Shown: piece by piece, positions 44,593-55,591 of the stretch
How positions within the stretch are numbered: the first letter of the stretch is position 1
Layout of the letters: the number at the start of each line of letters is the position of its first letter
Source: Epiperipatus broadwayi
Lineage: Eukaryota > Onychophora > Udeonychophora > Euonychophora > Peripatidae
NCBI GenBank assembly: GCA_028023455.1
Contig: JAQFVV010000283.1
Span: forward strand, 1,073,501-1,137,500
Direction of reading: 5' to 3'
Length of the DNA: 64,000 nucleotides
Position numbers and translations under genes: made by a program
The notes under the pieces: model-generated
Databases searched by the model: none
What the model saw: the letters and a program-made list of their open reading frames with translations, nothing else
What the model was told of the DNA's origin: nothing

Positions 44593-44730
44593 ATTACAAT
44601 TTGATTTGCAAGTGTCAACTTTTCTGCATTGACAACTTTGATACCAACCACATCAGATAAATAGATTAATGATTATCATTAATTATTTATTATACTAGAG
44701 ATTATCCCTAGCACAGATGTAAACTCTAAA
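44593..44730. repeat. Copy of the 10.5-kb repeat family
   Basis: CAATTTGATTTGCAAGTGTC, TTGACAACTTTGATACCAAC, TAATGATTATCATTAATTAT and AGAGATTATCCCTAGC align with 10469-10600. Decayed. Confidence 0.6.
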
Positions 44731-44864
44731 CCTCAGATAAAAATTAAATTATCTGTTTTTAATTAAGTATAAATGCTTACAATAATTCAACTTTAGCTTT
44801 CTTTTTCCATGAGGGCCTACTCTATATTCTTAAAATATATAAATAAAAGTACCTAAAAAAGTAA

Positions 44865-44945
44865 GCAAATGACCACCAAAACACATTGTATTCTGAATCA
44901 GCAGTGCTTTAATCAGCTCATCTCTTACACATGTCTTTATCCTTT
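44865..44945 (-). repeat. Very decayed hammerhead SINE-like segment
   Basis: Minus strand: GTGTAAGAGATGAGCTGATT, GCTGATTCAGAATACAATGT, GGTGGTCATTT, in the order seen in the 9.1-kb ribozyme region. The core is lost. Low confidence. Confidence 0.3.
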
Positions 44946-44974
44946 GTTCAGATTTATTACTACTAAATTATTAA

Positions 44975-45100
44975 ACTTTGATTTATAAATGTCAAACTTT
45001 GTTGCACACACAATTTTGACAACAATCACTTCAGATGACTACAATAATGCTTATTAGTAGTCATTTGCTAAATCAAATATTATAAACTTTAAATTTTAGT
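44975..45100. repeat. Second nearby copy of the 10.5-kb repeat family
   Basis: TTTGATTTATAAATGTCAAA, TTTTGACAACAATCACTTCA and TTAGTAGTCATTTGCTAAAT correspond in order to the copy at 44593-44730. The two copies are about 380 bp apart in the same direction. Confidence 0.5.
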
Positions 45101-45394
45101 TAAAGATTAATGTATCGTTCTTTAGTACATGGAATAACTCAACTTTAAAATTTGCACTAATAAAAATCACCTGTACATTTATCTGAAGAAGTCAGTATCA
45201 AAGTTAAGAGTACAAAATGTTGATTCTTACAAACCAAATTGTAGTAATTTGGTCTTGATAAAGTCTGAAAAATGAAAAAGACATGTATAATAGACAGTGA
45301 CTTGGGCTACCTGAAGAGTATTTATTTAGCATAAAATGCATCTTGGACATCCTTTATTCTTTTAGATATATTTAATCATATCTTTTAAGATAAG
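45101..45394. other. Unassigned; possible ribozyme-family residue
   Basis: 45305-45360 (TTGGGCTACCTGAAGAGTAT, TTTAGCATAAAATGC) is faintly like the ribozyme region of the SINE-like family. Nothing else. Confidence 0.25.
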
Positions 45395-46006
45395 CTAAAT
45401 TTAAAAGGGGATTTAATATAGTGGATCAAGCTATAGAAAGGACCAATGAATATGAGTTGGCATTATGCTTTGGATTTGAATGTTATGAAAAAGCATTTGA
45501 TTCTATAAGCATTTCTTCATAATTAAAGTATTGGATCATCAAGGTATAGATCCAGGATATTGTCATATTCTAAAGATTATTTATAAAAATTCAACAGCAA
45601 CAATAAAATTGCATAATGATATTAGGATGGTGACTCCATATATCCAAAAAATTTTGTGGATTAAAATGGGAAGCTAAAGGAGTAAAAGGAAATGGAGATT
45701 ATTTAAGTCATTTAGATTTTGTAGATGGTGTAGTTGTTTTTGCAAATAATGCTTCAGAAGTTCAGAAAATGTTGCAAGAGTTATCAAATGAAAGTAAAAC
45801 AGTAGGACTAAAAACAAACACTAAAAAACTGAAGTAATGTTCAATGGATTTTGTCAAAGGATGAAAATAAAAACTGATAATAATGAATTAAAAAAAAATA
45901 ACAACTACAAATACCTTGGTCAGATTATTACTACAGTTGAAAACATAATGGATGAAATTAATCATAGAATTAAACTTGATTGGAGTGCTTTTGGTACAAA
46001 TAACTC
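45395..46006 (+). pseudogene. RTE-type LINE fragment, 5' part of a copy split by an insertion
   Basis: Reverse transcriptase from just before the catalytic block (GACCAATGAATATGAGTTGG, TATGAAAAAGCATTTGATTC) through the SHLDF segment near 45705-45720, to the GAATTAAAC and GCTTTTGG segment before 46000. It has deletions including most of the VRQG region. The LINE continues at 46342 after the inserted hammerhead element. Confidence 0.8.
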
Positions 46007-46341
46007 AGATTTTCAATGATATGAATGACTGAAGAGTTGGAGAATGAAGAAGATTGAGGCCTCTATATTAAAGTTTGAAGATGTTCTATCTTAATATAAA
46101 CTGAGTATTGATTATATATGTGTGTGGGTAATGTTGATCTGGACCAACTGATGAGTGCTGATTCAGCACAAAATACATATATTGGAGATCATTTATCTTT
46201 TTTGCATGCATACAGTCATGTGTATCCATTATATAAGATAGAGTGGATGACTAAAGGGATCTTAAAAGTCTGGATTCAAATCCCCTTTAATTACATCTAG
46301 CTTAAAATATATACAATATACTTGTATTTATATATTACTAT
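46007..46341 (+). mobile_element. Hammerhead-bearing SINE-like element inserted in a LINE (defines its ends)
   Basis: The LINE reads GGTACAAATAACT up to about 46005 and resumes AAAAAGGAAATATGCCTA at about 46343; everything between is foreign. The insert starts near CAGATTTTCAATGA, has GACTGAAGAGTTGG and GATGTTCTATCTTAATATAA, the ribozyme region 46144-46186, a part with ATAGAGTGGATGACTAAAGG and GATTCAAATCCCC (B-box-like), and ends in an AT-rich tail. So the full unit is about 335 bp. It has no ORF, and must rely on a partner enzyme. Confidence 0.8.
46144..46186 (+). ncRNA. Hammerhead motif with perfect stem II but G12 changed
   Basis: CCAA (stem I), CTGATGA (46148-46154), stem II GTGCTG-ATT-CAGCAC (six pairs), then AAAA for GAAA (46170-46173), T-ACAT-A, U, cleavage A at 46181, TTGG pairing stem I. 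The single core change should inactivate it. Confidence 0.65.
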
Positions 46342-46800
46342 TAAAAAGGAAATATGCCTAAGTGTTTAAAAAGGAAAGTTTTTAATAAATGTGTTTTACC
46401 AGTTCTTACTTATGGATCTGAAATTTGGACAATTAACAAAACAGCAATACACAGACTTCAGACCACTCGAAGAAAGTATGGAGAGATGCATGTTAAGAGT
46501 AACAAAAAAAAATTGAAAACAAAATGCATAGGTAAAAAAACAACCAAGATTTCACAGACATCTTTAAAAGAATTAAGAGACTGAAATGGAATTGGGTTGG
46601 ACATATTGCTATAAAAGACAGTTGAAATCTTAAAGCAGATTCATTGTAAAAGACCTAGAAAGAGACCATATGTAAGATGGATGGATGAAATAATAAATGT
46701 GCAAGGGTGATATGGAGAAGAAAGGTTAGAGTTGGAGAAGATGGATTGAACTTGGAAAGAGCATCCTGCAGTGGATTGATAATGATTAACAATAATGATG
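46342..46800 (+). pseudogene. RTE-type LINE fragment, 3' part of the split copy
   Basis: Starts AAAGGAAATATGCCTAAGTG, encodes a 76-codon stretch (46354-46584) with CVLPVLTYGSEIWTINK and RLQTTRR, then GATGGATGAAATAATAAATG, and ends GCATCCTGCAGTGGATTGAT and a short GAT run near 46800. It is the C-terminal domain and 3' end of the LINE protein, with small deletions. Confidence 0.85.
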
Positions 46801-47226
46801 ATGATCTTTCAAGAATGTGGTGGAATGAAAGATTTATTTATTTATAAAAGTAACTATTTTAATAATTAAAAAAGTATAAATTGACAGTATAGTCATTTAA
46901 AGAGAAATATAATGATATTGAAAAAACTCTTGAGTTGTTAAACAATTATTTACATGAAAGTGAAAATATTAAAATATTCCAGTTTTAATAAGAAAAAAAA
47001 ATCATATTAGATATGCTGAGTATTCTTCCAAAGCGTAAGCTTGTAGAGGTCCCTATCTTCACATTTTTCAGACGCATATTCTCGAAGTTAAAGCCTTAGT
47101 AAATATTAATCAAATAAGTCTTATGTATTGGAAATGGTAATGGAAAACAAAATATGAAAATATATATTTTTTAAAATTGATTTATTTATCAAAGTAAGTA
47201 AATAAGAACATTTAAATTTAAGCCAA
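46801..47226. other. Gene-free stretch containing a repeat shared with 59.4 kb
   Basis: TTCTTCCAAAGCGTAAGCTT and TAGAGGTCCCTATCTTCACA at 47014-47060 reappear on the other strand at 59365-59440 with a short insertion. A two-copy repeat of unknown nature. Confidence 0.5.
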
Positions 47227-47522
47227 TAAACATCATATGACTACCACTTCTTATGCGTGCGTATAACTGTTGTTAAAACAGGCAAAACTCACTATACCTA
47301 TGTCACACATAGTAAGCTAGAGTAATCAATGGATGTCAGAAGTCTTGTGCATAAAATCCAAGGCTCCTCACTGACGAAGGCCACAAGCCAGAAACTAGTC
47401 TGGGGATATTGGATGAGTAGGCAATAGATGGGGATTTTATGCACAAGCCTTCTGGCATCTATTGATTATTCTAGCTTGCTGTATGTGGCATATGTATAGT
47501 GAGTTTTGCCTGTTTTAACATT
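47227..47522. mobile_element. Hammerhead foldback element, best-preserved ribozyme
   Basis: Left end ATAAACATCATATGACTACC, CTTATGCGTGCGTATAACTG, TTGTTAAAACAGGCAAAACT; right end GTTTTGCCTGTTTTAACA. GCTAGAGTAATCAATGGATG is mirrored near 47455-47480. The left ribozyme is deleted and the right one (plus strand) is complete. No ORF. Adjacent sequence gives no clear target-site duplication. Confidence 0.8.
47364..47406 (+). ncRNA. Type I hammerhead ribozyme motif, complete
   Basis: CTCCTCA (stem I), CTGACGA (47371-47377, position 7 is C, tolerated), stem II A-GGC-CACAA-GCC-A, GAAA (47391-47394), CTAGT (stem III C-G closed by A15.1-U16.1), cleavage nucleotide C at 47400, TGGGGA (47401-47406) pairing six bases of stem I with one G-U. 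All catalytic-core bases are present. The unusually short stem III loop is the main doubt about activity as a monomer. Confidence 0.7.
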
Positions 47523-48797
47523 TAAATTTGCAAACTACAGAAGCATACATAAATTGATGAAATATACAAAAAAAATTAATTGATCTCTATAAATTATAAA
47601 ATACTACTACTTTATTCTTTGAAAAACAAAATCGTAAAAATTAAAAATTAACCCAAATAACAGACAAAAATTCACCAGAAGTTATAATTGAAATTTGGAA
47701 CAGCTGCTTTTCAAGTAAATTCTTTTGCAAATAATAAAAACACACCGCAATAAATGGAATAATCAAAATATATATTAACTTCAACAGATACAAAAGTAAT
47801 ATATATTAATTTTGATGAAAATTAAACTCTATCTCAAACCAAACATACTTCATTACTAAAAGTGTTTGCAAAACAGGGCAATTTTTGAAAAAAAAAAAAG
47901 GTTTCACTACATATATATTGCCTTACATTTTATTCAAATAGAAGATATTTGAACATATCTAGGAAGACGAGGGAATTGTTTTTGCATTTTGCGCAATATA
48001 TAGCAATTTTTAAACGAATATTTCTCTGAAGCTGGTGGAAAACTGAGTAATAATGAAGTTAATAAATGAAAATAAAATCTCGTAACAGAAAAGTACACCA
48101 CTGATAGCCAATTAAATATCATCATGATAAATATTACTGGTACACCCAAGTCTGGTCCTTCACATATTCCTCCTTAGATACCGGAAAAGACATTGCCTCA
48201 CAGAAAATGTTTAAAAACTCTTAAATACATTAAATTTGACAACAATTTGAGATATAGGGTCTCTCTAAGACTAACTGAAGAAAATACAGGTAATCAATTA
48301 TGATATTAAAAATTTACTTTTCATGAGATTTCGAGAAAGCTTCTCTTTCCAGATCCAACTGTAAAGTCAGCTGAATTTGATCTTCCCACACATCACTGAA
48401 CTCTCGTCAACAGATTCAGGACAATACATGACTGTTGCACTCATTAGCTTCATAAATGAATTTTAACAGTCACTGATCTATATAGATATTGAGAAACACA
48501 AACCATGAACAACATAGTTCATGATGGTTGAATCTAAGGCTACAGTTTTTGAAAACTTAAAATAAATAGCATTAGTAATTTTCTCATGCTTGACATCATT
48601 ACAGATTCCTTTGTGATATTTTGTTAACAGTTAAGCTGTAATAAAAGCATCCATATGTTAAATAAATCACTACTGACAATTTAGACAAGAATTCATTACA
48701 ATGTTAGAACTCTATGATACAGTCATTAACAAGTGGAAAATATTAAAATTCAACAAATCAGTTGACCATATTGTGTCTACATTAAACATATCATTTA
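47523..48797. other. Gene-free AT-rich stretch
   Basis: 48170-48440 is less AT-rich, but there is no frame beyond the 71-codon one at 47934-48149, which has no motif. Confidence 0.45.
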
Positions 48798-49035
48798 TTA
48801 TTATTACAATCATCACTTTCAACCACAAAAGAATGAAGATCTCTCCAAGTTAGTACAGTTTTCCCACATCAGAATAGCATCTATCTATTTCACGCATGAT
48901 CTCATTCTAGGTTTTTTACAATCTCTTCAACTGTCCATTTATTAACATCTTTTCTAGCAATAGATCCAGACCAGTTTCATTTCAGTCTCTCATATCAATG
49001 ATACCTATTTCTTCATTCACCCAATATTTCACTGC
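48798..49035 (-). pseudogene. RTE-type LINE 3' end fragment
   Basis: ATCATCACTTTCAACCA then GAATGAAGATCTCTCCAAGT, TTTTTTACAATCTCTTCAA and TCTAGCAATAGATCCAGACC match the first 240 bp of the minus-strand LINE at 36844. Confidence 0.8.
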
Positions 49036-49084
49036 AAAAGAGTTGATATCTGTAGATCAAATTGTAATAATTTGCTAAACAAAT

Positions 49085-49190
49085 TTTGAAAACATGTAAG
49101 AGATTATGATTGGATCAACTGATGAGTTCCAAGTCAAAATGTAATGCAATGTGGGAATCATTCATCTTTTTTAGATACCCTTATTTATTT
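49085..49190 (+). repeat. Hammerhead SINE-like fragment, decayed
   Basis: ACATGTAAGAGATTATGATT, GGATCAACTGATGAG (CTGATGA at about 49117-49123), AAAATG and GGAATCATTCATCTTTTTTA correspond to the ribozyme region of the 46-kb copy. Stem II no longer pairs. Confidence 0.5.
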
Positions 49191-50067
49191 GTTTCAAAAA
49201 TCTGCAGTAGAGTCAAAGTTTTAAATATATTTAAAAATACATGTAAGATATGAAATTGAAATAAAGTTGAATTATTTCATAAATTCTTATTCCATAAGAT
49301 TATATCTAATTAAAAATTATATCATCTTTAGCTGGATTTAAAGTATATATCTAGGCTAATAATACTATGGTAATTTCTGGTCTAATAAAGGATTAATAAC
49401 AATCATTAATATATTTACCTAATGTGGATAAAATCAAACTTGTGATTGCAAAAAGGATTAACTTTTTAAATCCAATTGGGAAAATTTTAACCAAATGAGT
49501 AGATACTAAAATAAGACAATGACCTTGTATACAACAACCCCCAAAATAATAAGCCTCCAATTTAAAAACTGAACTGACAGTATGGCAAAAAGCGAATACA
49601 CCCTTTAAATATCAACAAAAAAGGAGGAAAGTTAGTGGTAAGTTAAAGAAGATAAATTCTCTACTCAATCCAGTGATTAAACTCACAATCTAACTTTTAA
49701 AAACTAGAAGTGTAAATATGATGGTATAATAATATAAATATTCATTTACAAAAAAAAAATAGTGCTTCATTCCTGATTCTTTTTTTGTGTGTGAGTAAAT
49801 TTCTCTTAAAATTGCAGGATACATAAAACTAAATATGATGTAAAACTTATAATTTGCAAGATTGGTTTATAAACATGTTTTTTAATAATTAAAATTTGCC
49901 AGGTTAGTTTTTTAAGTTAATTAAGTAATTTTAATACCGTGACAATCTAAACTAAAGTTGCTTTCTTTTTGATTTCATGCTTATTGTTAAAAAATCTTTT
50001 GTAAATATCCCTAAGCTCATGCTAATATTTATCACTAAAAATTTTTTATTTAAACTAAATATGTATT
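49191..50067. other. Gene-free AT-rich stretch
   Basis: Nothing recognised; the 63-codon frame at 49977-50168 overlaps LINE remains in the wrong orientation. Confidence 0.4.
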
Positions 50068-50260
50068 ATCTTTATTTCCAACCATTATTTATCCATTGCA
50101 GAATAAAGATCTTTATTATTTTAATCCTGAAATTCCAATCTATTGATTTTTTTCTTCACATTATTTAATTCATTCATCTTATGCATCAACTCTTTTTAAA
50201 TTCTTTATAATCTCTTGGGATTCAGTTTAAATTTTCATCTGATCATAAATTAACCCTCAA
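50068..50260 (-). pseudogene. RTE-type LINE 3' end fragment (first part)
   Basis: CAACCATTATTTATCCATTG, CAGAATAAAGATCT and TTCTTTATAATCTCTTGGGA on the plus strand match the LINE 3' end on minus. It probably belongs with 50865-51008, with about 600 bp inserted between. Confidence 0.65.
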
Positions 50261-50864
50261 CAACTACAAGTGGTATGTGATACCTCTAGAAATTTTCAAC
50301 ACCTTAATTTCCTAGAAATTTTATAAACAGATATCAATCTTAATATCTTTGTAAGTGTATCAGTATTTTGAAACAATGCAAGTAATTTTTCTCCCATAAG
50401 GTACGTTTTGTTTACTTGGAGGGGGGACAGAAGTAACTCATACTGATATTGCCTAAATGCAAATAATTGTATTTCTCCATTTTCTTGTAATCAATGGCTA
50501 TTTTTTCTCCTTTTCTTTTTACAAATACTATAAATTATGCTTAGAATAAAAAAACAAATTTATTTCATTTTTTTCTGTAAAGAAAGCAACCCACTGATTT
50601 TAGTTAGAAGGGTGTTGATTGTATTCTAAACAGAAGTAATTTTATTTTCTATTTTTTTTAAATAGAAATTATTTTAACTCCATTTGTTGTATACTTTATT
50701 TTTTATACAAATGATAAAATAACTATTGTAAATTACACTTACAATTTTTAAAAAATCAACTTTGAAACCTTACTTATATCATAATATATTTTTTCTTAAA
50801 AGCAGTACTGCATATCACTGTAGCCTTTACATTATACAAATGGGATTGTTACCATTGTGGGTAA
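50261..50864. other. Insertion-like AT-rich segment inside a LINE fragment
   Basis: About 600 bp separates two consecutive parts of the LINE C-terminal region. It has no ORF and matches nothing else in the window that I can see. A G-run lies near 50421-50427. Confidence 0.4.
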
Positions 50865-51008
50865 ATATCTCTCTTAGAAGCATAACAATCCAGCTTTACT
50901 TCAATCTCTTAATTCTTTAAATATTGTCAATGGTGCTTGTTTGTTCCCTCACATATCATGGTTTTGATACTTTATTGTTACTTTCAACATATTACTCTCT
51001 ATATTTCA
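50865..51008 (-). pseudogene. RTE-type LINE fragment (second part)
   Basis: CTTTACTTCAATCTCTTAAT, GTTTGTTCCCTCACATATCA and ATTGTTACTTTCAACATATT match the minus-strand C-terminal region at about 37065-37195. Confidence 0.65.
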
Positions 51009-51011
51009 TTT

Positions 51012-52350
51012 AATTATATAGTAAAAAAGGACAAGTACTGCCTACATCTATTATATTTTCTGAATTACCTAGAATTTTAAATGAAGCAATGAGACATGCA
51101 ATTAAATTTATGAAGAAAGAAAAAGCTCCTGGTAATGATGGAATTATAATTGATATATTAAAAGGAGATAAAGAAATTGAAATTTTTTGGCAAAGTTATA
51201 TACCAAATGTCTAAATGATAAAGATGTACCAGATGATTGGAAGAATGCAGTATTAATATTCTAAAAAGGTGATAAAGAAGATATTAAAAATTACAGACCT
51301 ATCAGCCTTTCATCAGTTTTATACAAAATTTTTATCAAGATAATTACGACTTATCTGGATTTCCACCAACCAAGAGAACAAGCTGAATTTAAAAGTGGTT
51401 TCAGTACAGTAGATCATATCCAGGTATTGAGAGAAGTTATAGAAAGGACAAATGAATACGAGTTGCCATTATGCTTTGTATTTGTAGATTATGAAAAGGC
51501 ATTTGATTCTATAAACATTTATTTTGTGATTAAAGCATTGGATCATCAAGATATAGACCCAGAATATTGTCATATTCTGAAAAATATTTATAAAAATTCA
51601 ATTAGATTACATAATGATACTAGGAATGTTAACAGTGAGAAGGATGTAAGATATAGTGCCTCTATATCTCCAAAACTTTTTCCAGCAGTTCTGCAAAAAT
51701 TATTTTGTGGATTAGAATGGGAAACTAAAAGAGTGAAAGTAAATGAAGATTATTTAAGCCATTTAGATTTTGCAGATGATGTAGTTGTTTTTGAAAATAA
51801 TGCTTTAGAGCTTCCAGAAATGTTGCAGGAGTTATCAGATGAAAACTATAAAATAGGACTAAAGGTAAATGCTAAGAAACTAAAGTAATGTTGAATGGAT
51901 TTTCTCAAAAGATGAAAATAAAGATTGATTGTAATTAGAAGAAATTAACAGCTAAAAATACCTTGGTGAGATTATTACTACAGATAGAAACATAATGGAT
52001 GAAATTAATTATAGAATTAAACTTGGTTTGAATTCTTTTGGTAGAAATAACCTAATATTAAAATTAAATATGCCTATGTGTTTGAAAAGGAAGGTTTTTA
52101 ATAAATGTGTTTTACTTGTTCTTACTTATCGATCTGTGACTTGGACATTTAATAAAAGAGAAATGCAGAGACTTCAGACTACTCAAAGAAGTATGTAGAG
52201 ATGCATGTTAGCAATAACAAGAAGAGATCAAAAAGATCAAACATGTGATACTGACATCATTAAAAAAATTAACATACTGATGTAAAGAGTTAGGCTGGAC
52301 ATATTGCTAGAAGAGATGATAAAAGATAGACAATTGAAATCTGAAACTTG
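51012..52350 (+). pseudogene. RTE-type LINE, reverse transcriptase to C-terminal domain
   Basis: Runs from the sequence before GKAPGNDG (AAAGCTCCTGGTAATGATGG near 51121) through the whole reverse transcriptase. The longest open part is 51427-51888 (153 codons), with VFVDYEKAFDS, SPKLF and HLDFADDVVVF, so the two metal-binding motifs survive. VRQGD has become VRYSA, which would damage the enzyme. The C-terminal part continues to CATATTGCTAGAAGAGATGA near 52320. Single-base indels break the frame before and after the open part. Confidence 0.85.
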
Positions 52351-52379
52351 TTTTAACGATTACCCATCTTTGTTCTCTT

Positions 52380-54510
52380 TATTTACAACATTCTATTGAA
52401 CATTACATTGGCTTTTTTCGCATTTATGTTTAATCCTTTTTTAGATCCTTTGTATTTCATTTTAATGCACAAAGTGCCACTTGTAAGCCTTCTATAAAAG
52501 ATTTGGAGATATGAAGTTACCCTTTAAGTTACGCTTTCATGCATTCTTATCAAAATGTTCATTTTTTAGCATCATTATGTAATCAAATTATTGATGTTGC
52601 ATTTTGGCAAATATTGTATGGATTATGAGAATATTCTTCATCTGTATTTTGATAATTCAAAGCTTATAATCAAACAACTTTTTATAATCTACAGATCCAT
52701 AGCATAATGATAACTCATACTCATGGATAATTTCTATTATTTTTCTCTATATGTGTATGTAATTCACAGTGCTAAACTACTTTTAAATGAAGCTTTCCCT
52801 TTTGGTTTGTTGGATATCGAAGTTTTTTATAAATTTATTTTAGTATTTTTATAAATAACTTGTACAGAATTACAGTATATCAATACGACTATTGTATAAA
52901 ACAGAGAAGCATTAAAGTAATATAAGACATTATTTCCAAACGCTTTCAACATGTTTGAGGTCTAATCAAGGCTGTATGAAAATTGTTATACTCTATTAAG
53001 TGATAAACTCGAACATTTCATTATGTCAGTCAGGTATGTAATTAATAATACTTTTTTTATCTTTCTTAAATATCAGTATCACTATTATATTTTCCATTAA
53101 TCTGATACATCTTTATTATTAAGATATTTGGAATATAATGTTATCAACAATTTTTTTTTACCTGCTTTTTTTAAAATATCAATAATAATTCCATTATTAC
53201 CTAGAATATTTCTTTTCTTCATAGATTGAATTACGTGTCTCTTTTTGTAATATGTCCATCCTCTTTGTGTCTGCTGAAAGAGCATTTTCGAATATCAAAA
53301 TACTATTTACATAATTTGAAAATACTCTTCTATAGTTTTTCTTTCAATTCCCAGATATATTTTATTATATCATATTAATTTTCCAGATATTCGATTCCTT
53401 TTAAAAGATTATTTTCATATATTTTCATTTTTTTTAAATTTTTTATCTTTATTGAAAATTTACTGGCCAATTGCTGATTTTTTGTATTAACTATTTTTGT
53501 CAGAGTTTCTAGAAGAGTCTTAGAAATATTTTTACTAATCTTAGTTAGATCTGAATCAATTTAAAATTCAGTTTATTTAACAACAATTTGATAGTTTTGA
53601 GAGTCATTGGAATGTTTCAGCAATTTAAGTATACTGTCTTTTTTGACAGTTTTCATCTCTTTTATTTTGCATTAATACATATCTTACATCTCACTAATTG
53701 ATATCATTTCTAATCTTAAATAAATTAAAATAGAGCTATGATTGTGGTGGACTTCAACAAAAGTGCACTCACGCCATAACTAAGTTGGATGCAAAATTAA
53801 AAAGTCCATATCGGAGATGTGAAAAACATTTCACAATCAAATTATAATCTCAAAATGCTTACTTCCTCTTATTTGTTAGCCAAGAGGTCAGAGCAGCTGA
53901 CTTGCAAGCAAGCAGTTGGTTGCAGACAGTTGTTGCGGGTTTGCCTCCTGGCCAATGCTATGACATATAGAAAATATATATATAATCCAAATTTTGCTGC
54001 TTCTTCATTCCCATGCTTTTATATCTACTTCCATTTAACATTTTTCTCAAAGAAAGTTTCATCATATATAGTTTTTCACTTCCTATAAACTCCACATGTC
54101 TGCATCTCTCATTTCTATTACCACAATCAACTTTACCCCACAATACTTTCACCTTTTTAGAATTATCCAATTATAACATTAGAGTCTTTCAGCATAATTT
54201 TATGTTTTTTGCTGAGATCAAAAGCAATTTGTACATTTGTGGAAAAATCTATTTCATCATCATAAAGAGATCTTGTTGAGGCATAAGCCTGAATTAGGCG
54301 CATTTGGTGCCATTGATTAAGTTGAATAAATTCTTATCATTCCTGACTGATATAGATTAATCTCCACAATATCTTCTACTTACTTTTATAATAAATTCCA
54401 CTTCACATAGCTTTCAATATTTGTGCTCTTATAATAAAGTTCATGTTGACTTTTCAAATCAATTGTTATTTTTTTTCTACCATCGTAAAGTCTGAAAATG
54501 TCCAAGAAAT
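52380..54510 (-). pseudogene. Old RTE-type LINE, endonuclease through reverse transcriptase, with two insertions
   Basis: On the minus strand the endonuclease begins near 54510 (AAATCAATTGTTATT, the K-S/G-V-G region), passes ATCCAATTATAACATTAGAG (near 54165-54190) and CATTTGGTGCC, and the reverse transcriptase ends near 52450. Heavy decay. About 130-150 bp of foreign sequence lies at roughly 52885-53035 and about 255 bp (a SINE copy) at 53728-53985. It is the most complete old copy after 36844-40104 but has no usable frame. Confidence 0.7.
53728..53985 (+). mobile_element. SINE inserted in the old LINE
   Basis: Interrupts the LINE endonuclease region. The tRNA-like head is at 53872-53967: TAGCCAAGAGGTCAGAGCAG (A-box), CTTGCAAGC, GCGGGTTTGCCTCC (B-box), GGCCAATGCTATGACATA. 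About 130 bp of unrelated sequence precedes it; this may be upstream flank carried in or part of the SINE. Matches 28905-28996 in the same orientation and 25271-25358 inverted. Confidence 0.6.
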
Positions 54511-55591
54511 TTTGCAGTTTTTTTGTTATTGCTTAATTAAAGCGTTATTTGAGTTTTTTCAAAGCAAAATGAAGTGTCGGATGATCTCTTTTAAATATTT
54601 GCGATCACGGCAATCAAAATTATAATCCCAGAAAGCTTTAGGTTATTGCACAAAATAATGGTTAGTCATCAAAAGCAGAGAATGCCAATAATCTCTTAAT
54701 CTCAAGCAATCATTCGATTATTGCATTTAATTACCTACAACTGTAGATCGCTTTCAAGTGAAAGAAGATTACTTGAATTGAATGCATACACACACACACA
54801 CACATATAAATTAATGATAAAGCCAAACCCTGGAATTAATATTACAATTTTCAATATACCAATAAATAAGTAAAAGCTATAACCAAGTTACAAGATGACC
54901 TCTATCTGAGTAGCATTTTAAAGTCAGAAATTTTAAAAGAAATCAATTTCATTAATATATTAACATTCCGCAATAAATGGCCAACCTTCTATAATTTGTG
55001 TATATTTACACAGTTGTATTATTTATTTAATAAGTTATCAATCATATCTATAAAATATGTCTCCTTGATTTTTTTTTCCTCTAATCATTTACCGCACGTA
55101 AAATACAAAACCTTCCATTGCAAAGCCTATAAATGAATATCCAGAAAGAAAAACAACTAATATTTATGTATTTCCTTATCATATAAACATTGCTCAGTTA
55201 CGTTGATGAAATTTTTTTTCTTTATATATTCATACAATTTATTAACAGCCAGGGTAAATAATATATGTTCATCCAAAATCAATTTATTAATCTTTTTTGA
55301 CATTTATTTATTTGCGATGGAAGTTTTTATTTTGAATATGGAAAATAATTTAAGGAAAAGAAAAAGAAAAGATGCATATTTTATAAATTATTAAATAAAT
55401 AAGATAATTCTGTAAACATATTTGACACATTCATGTTAGAACATTAGTGTTGTGTAAAATTGATGAGATTTTGATTTTTTAAAATTTTAAATGTAAATGA
55501 TACTGGAGACGGAGATGTTATTTATTTAATTATTTATATATTGGTGTATTGAAAATTATAAAGTTAATTTCAATGTTTTCCTTCAATATGT
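54511..55591. other. Gene-free stretch with a CA microsatellite
   Basis: (CA)n at 54787-54804. 54570-54780 is a little less AT-rich. Nothing coding recognised. Confidence 0.45.
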
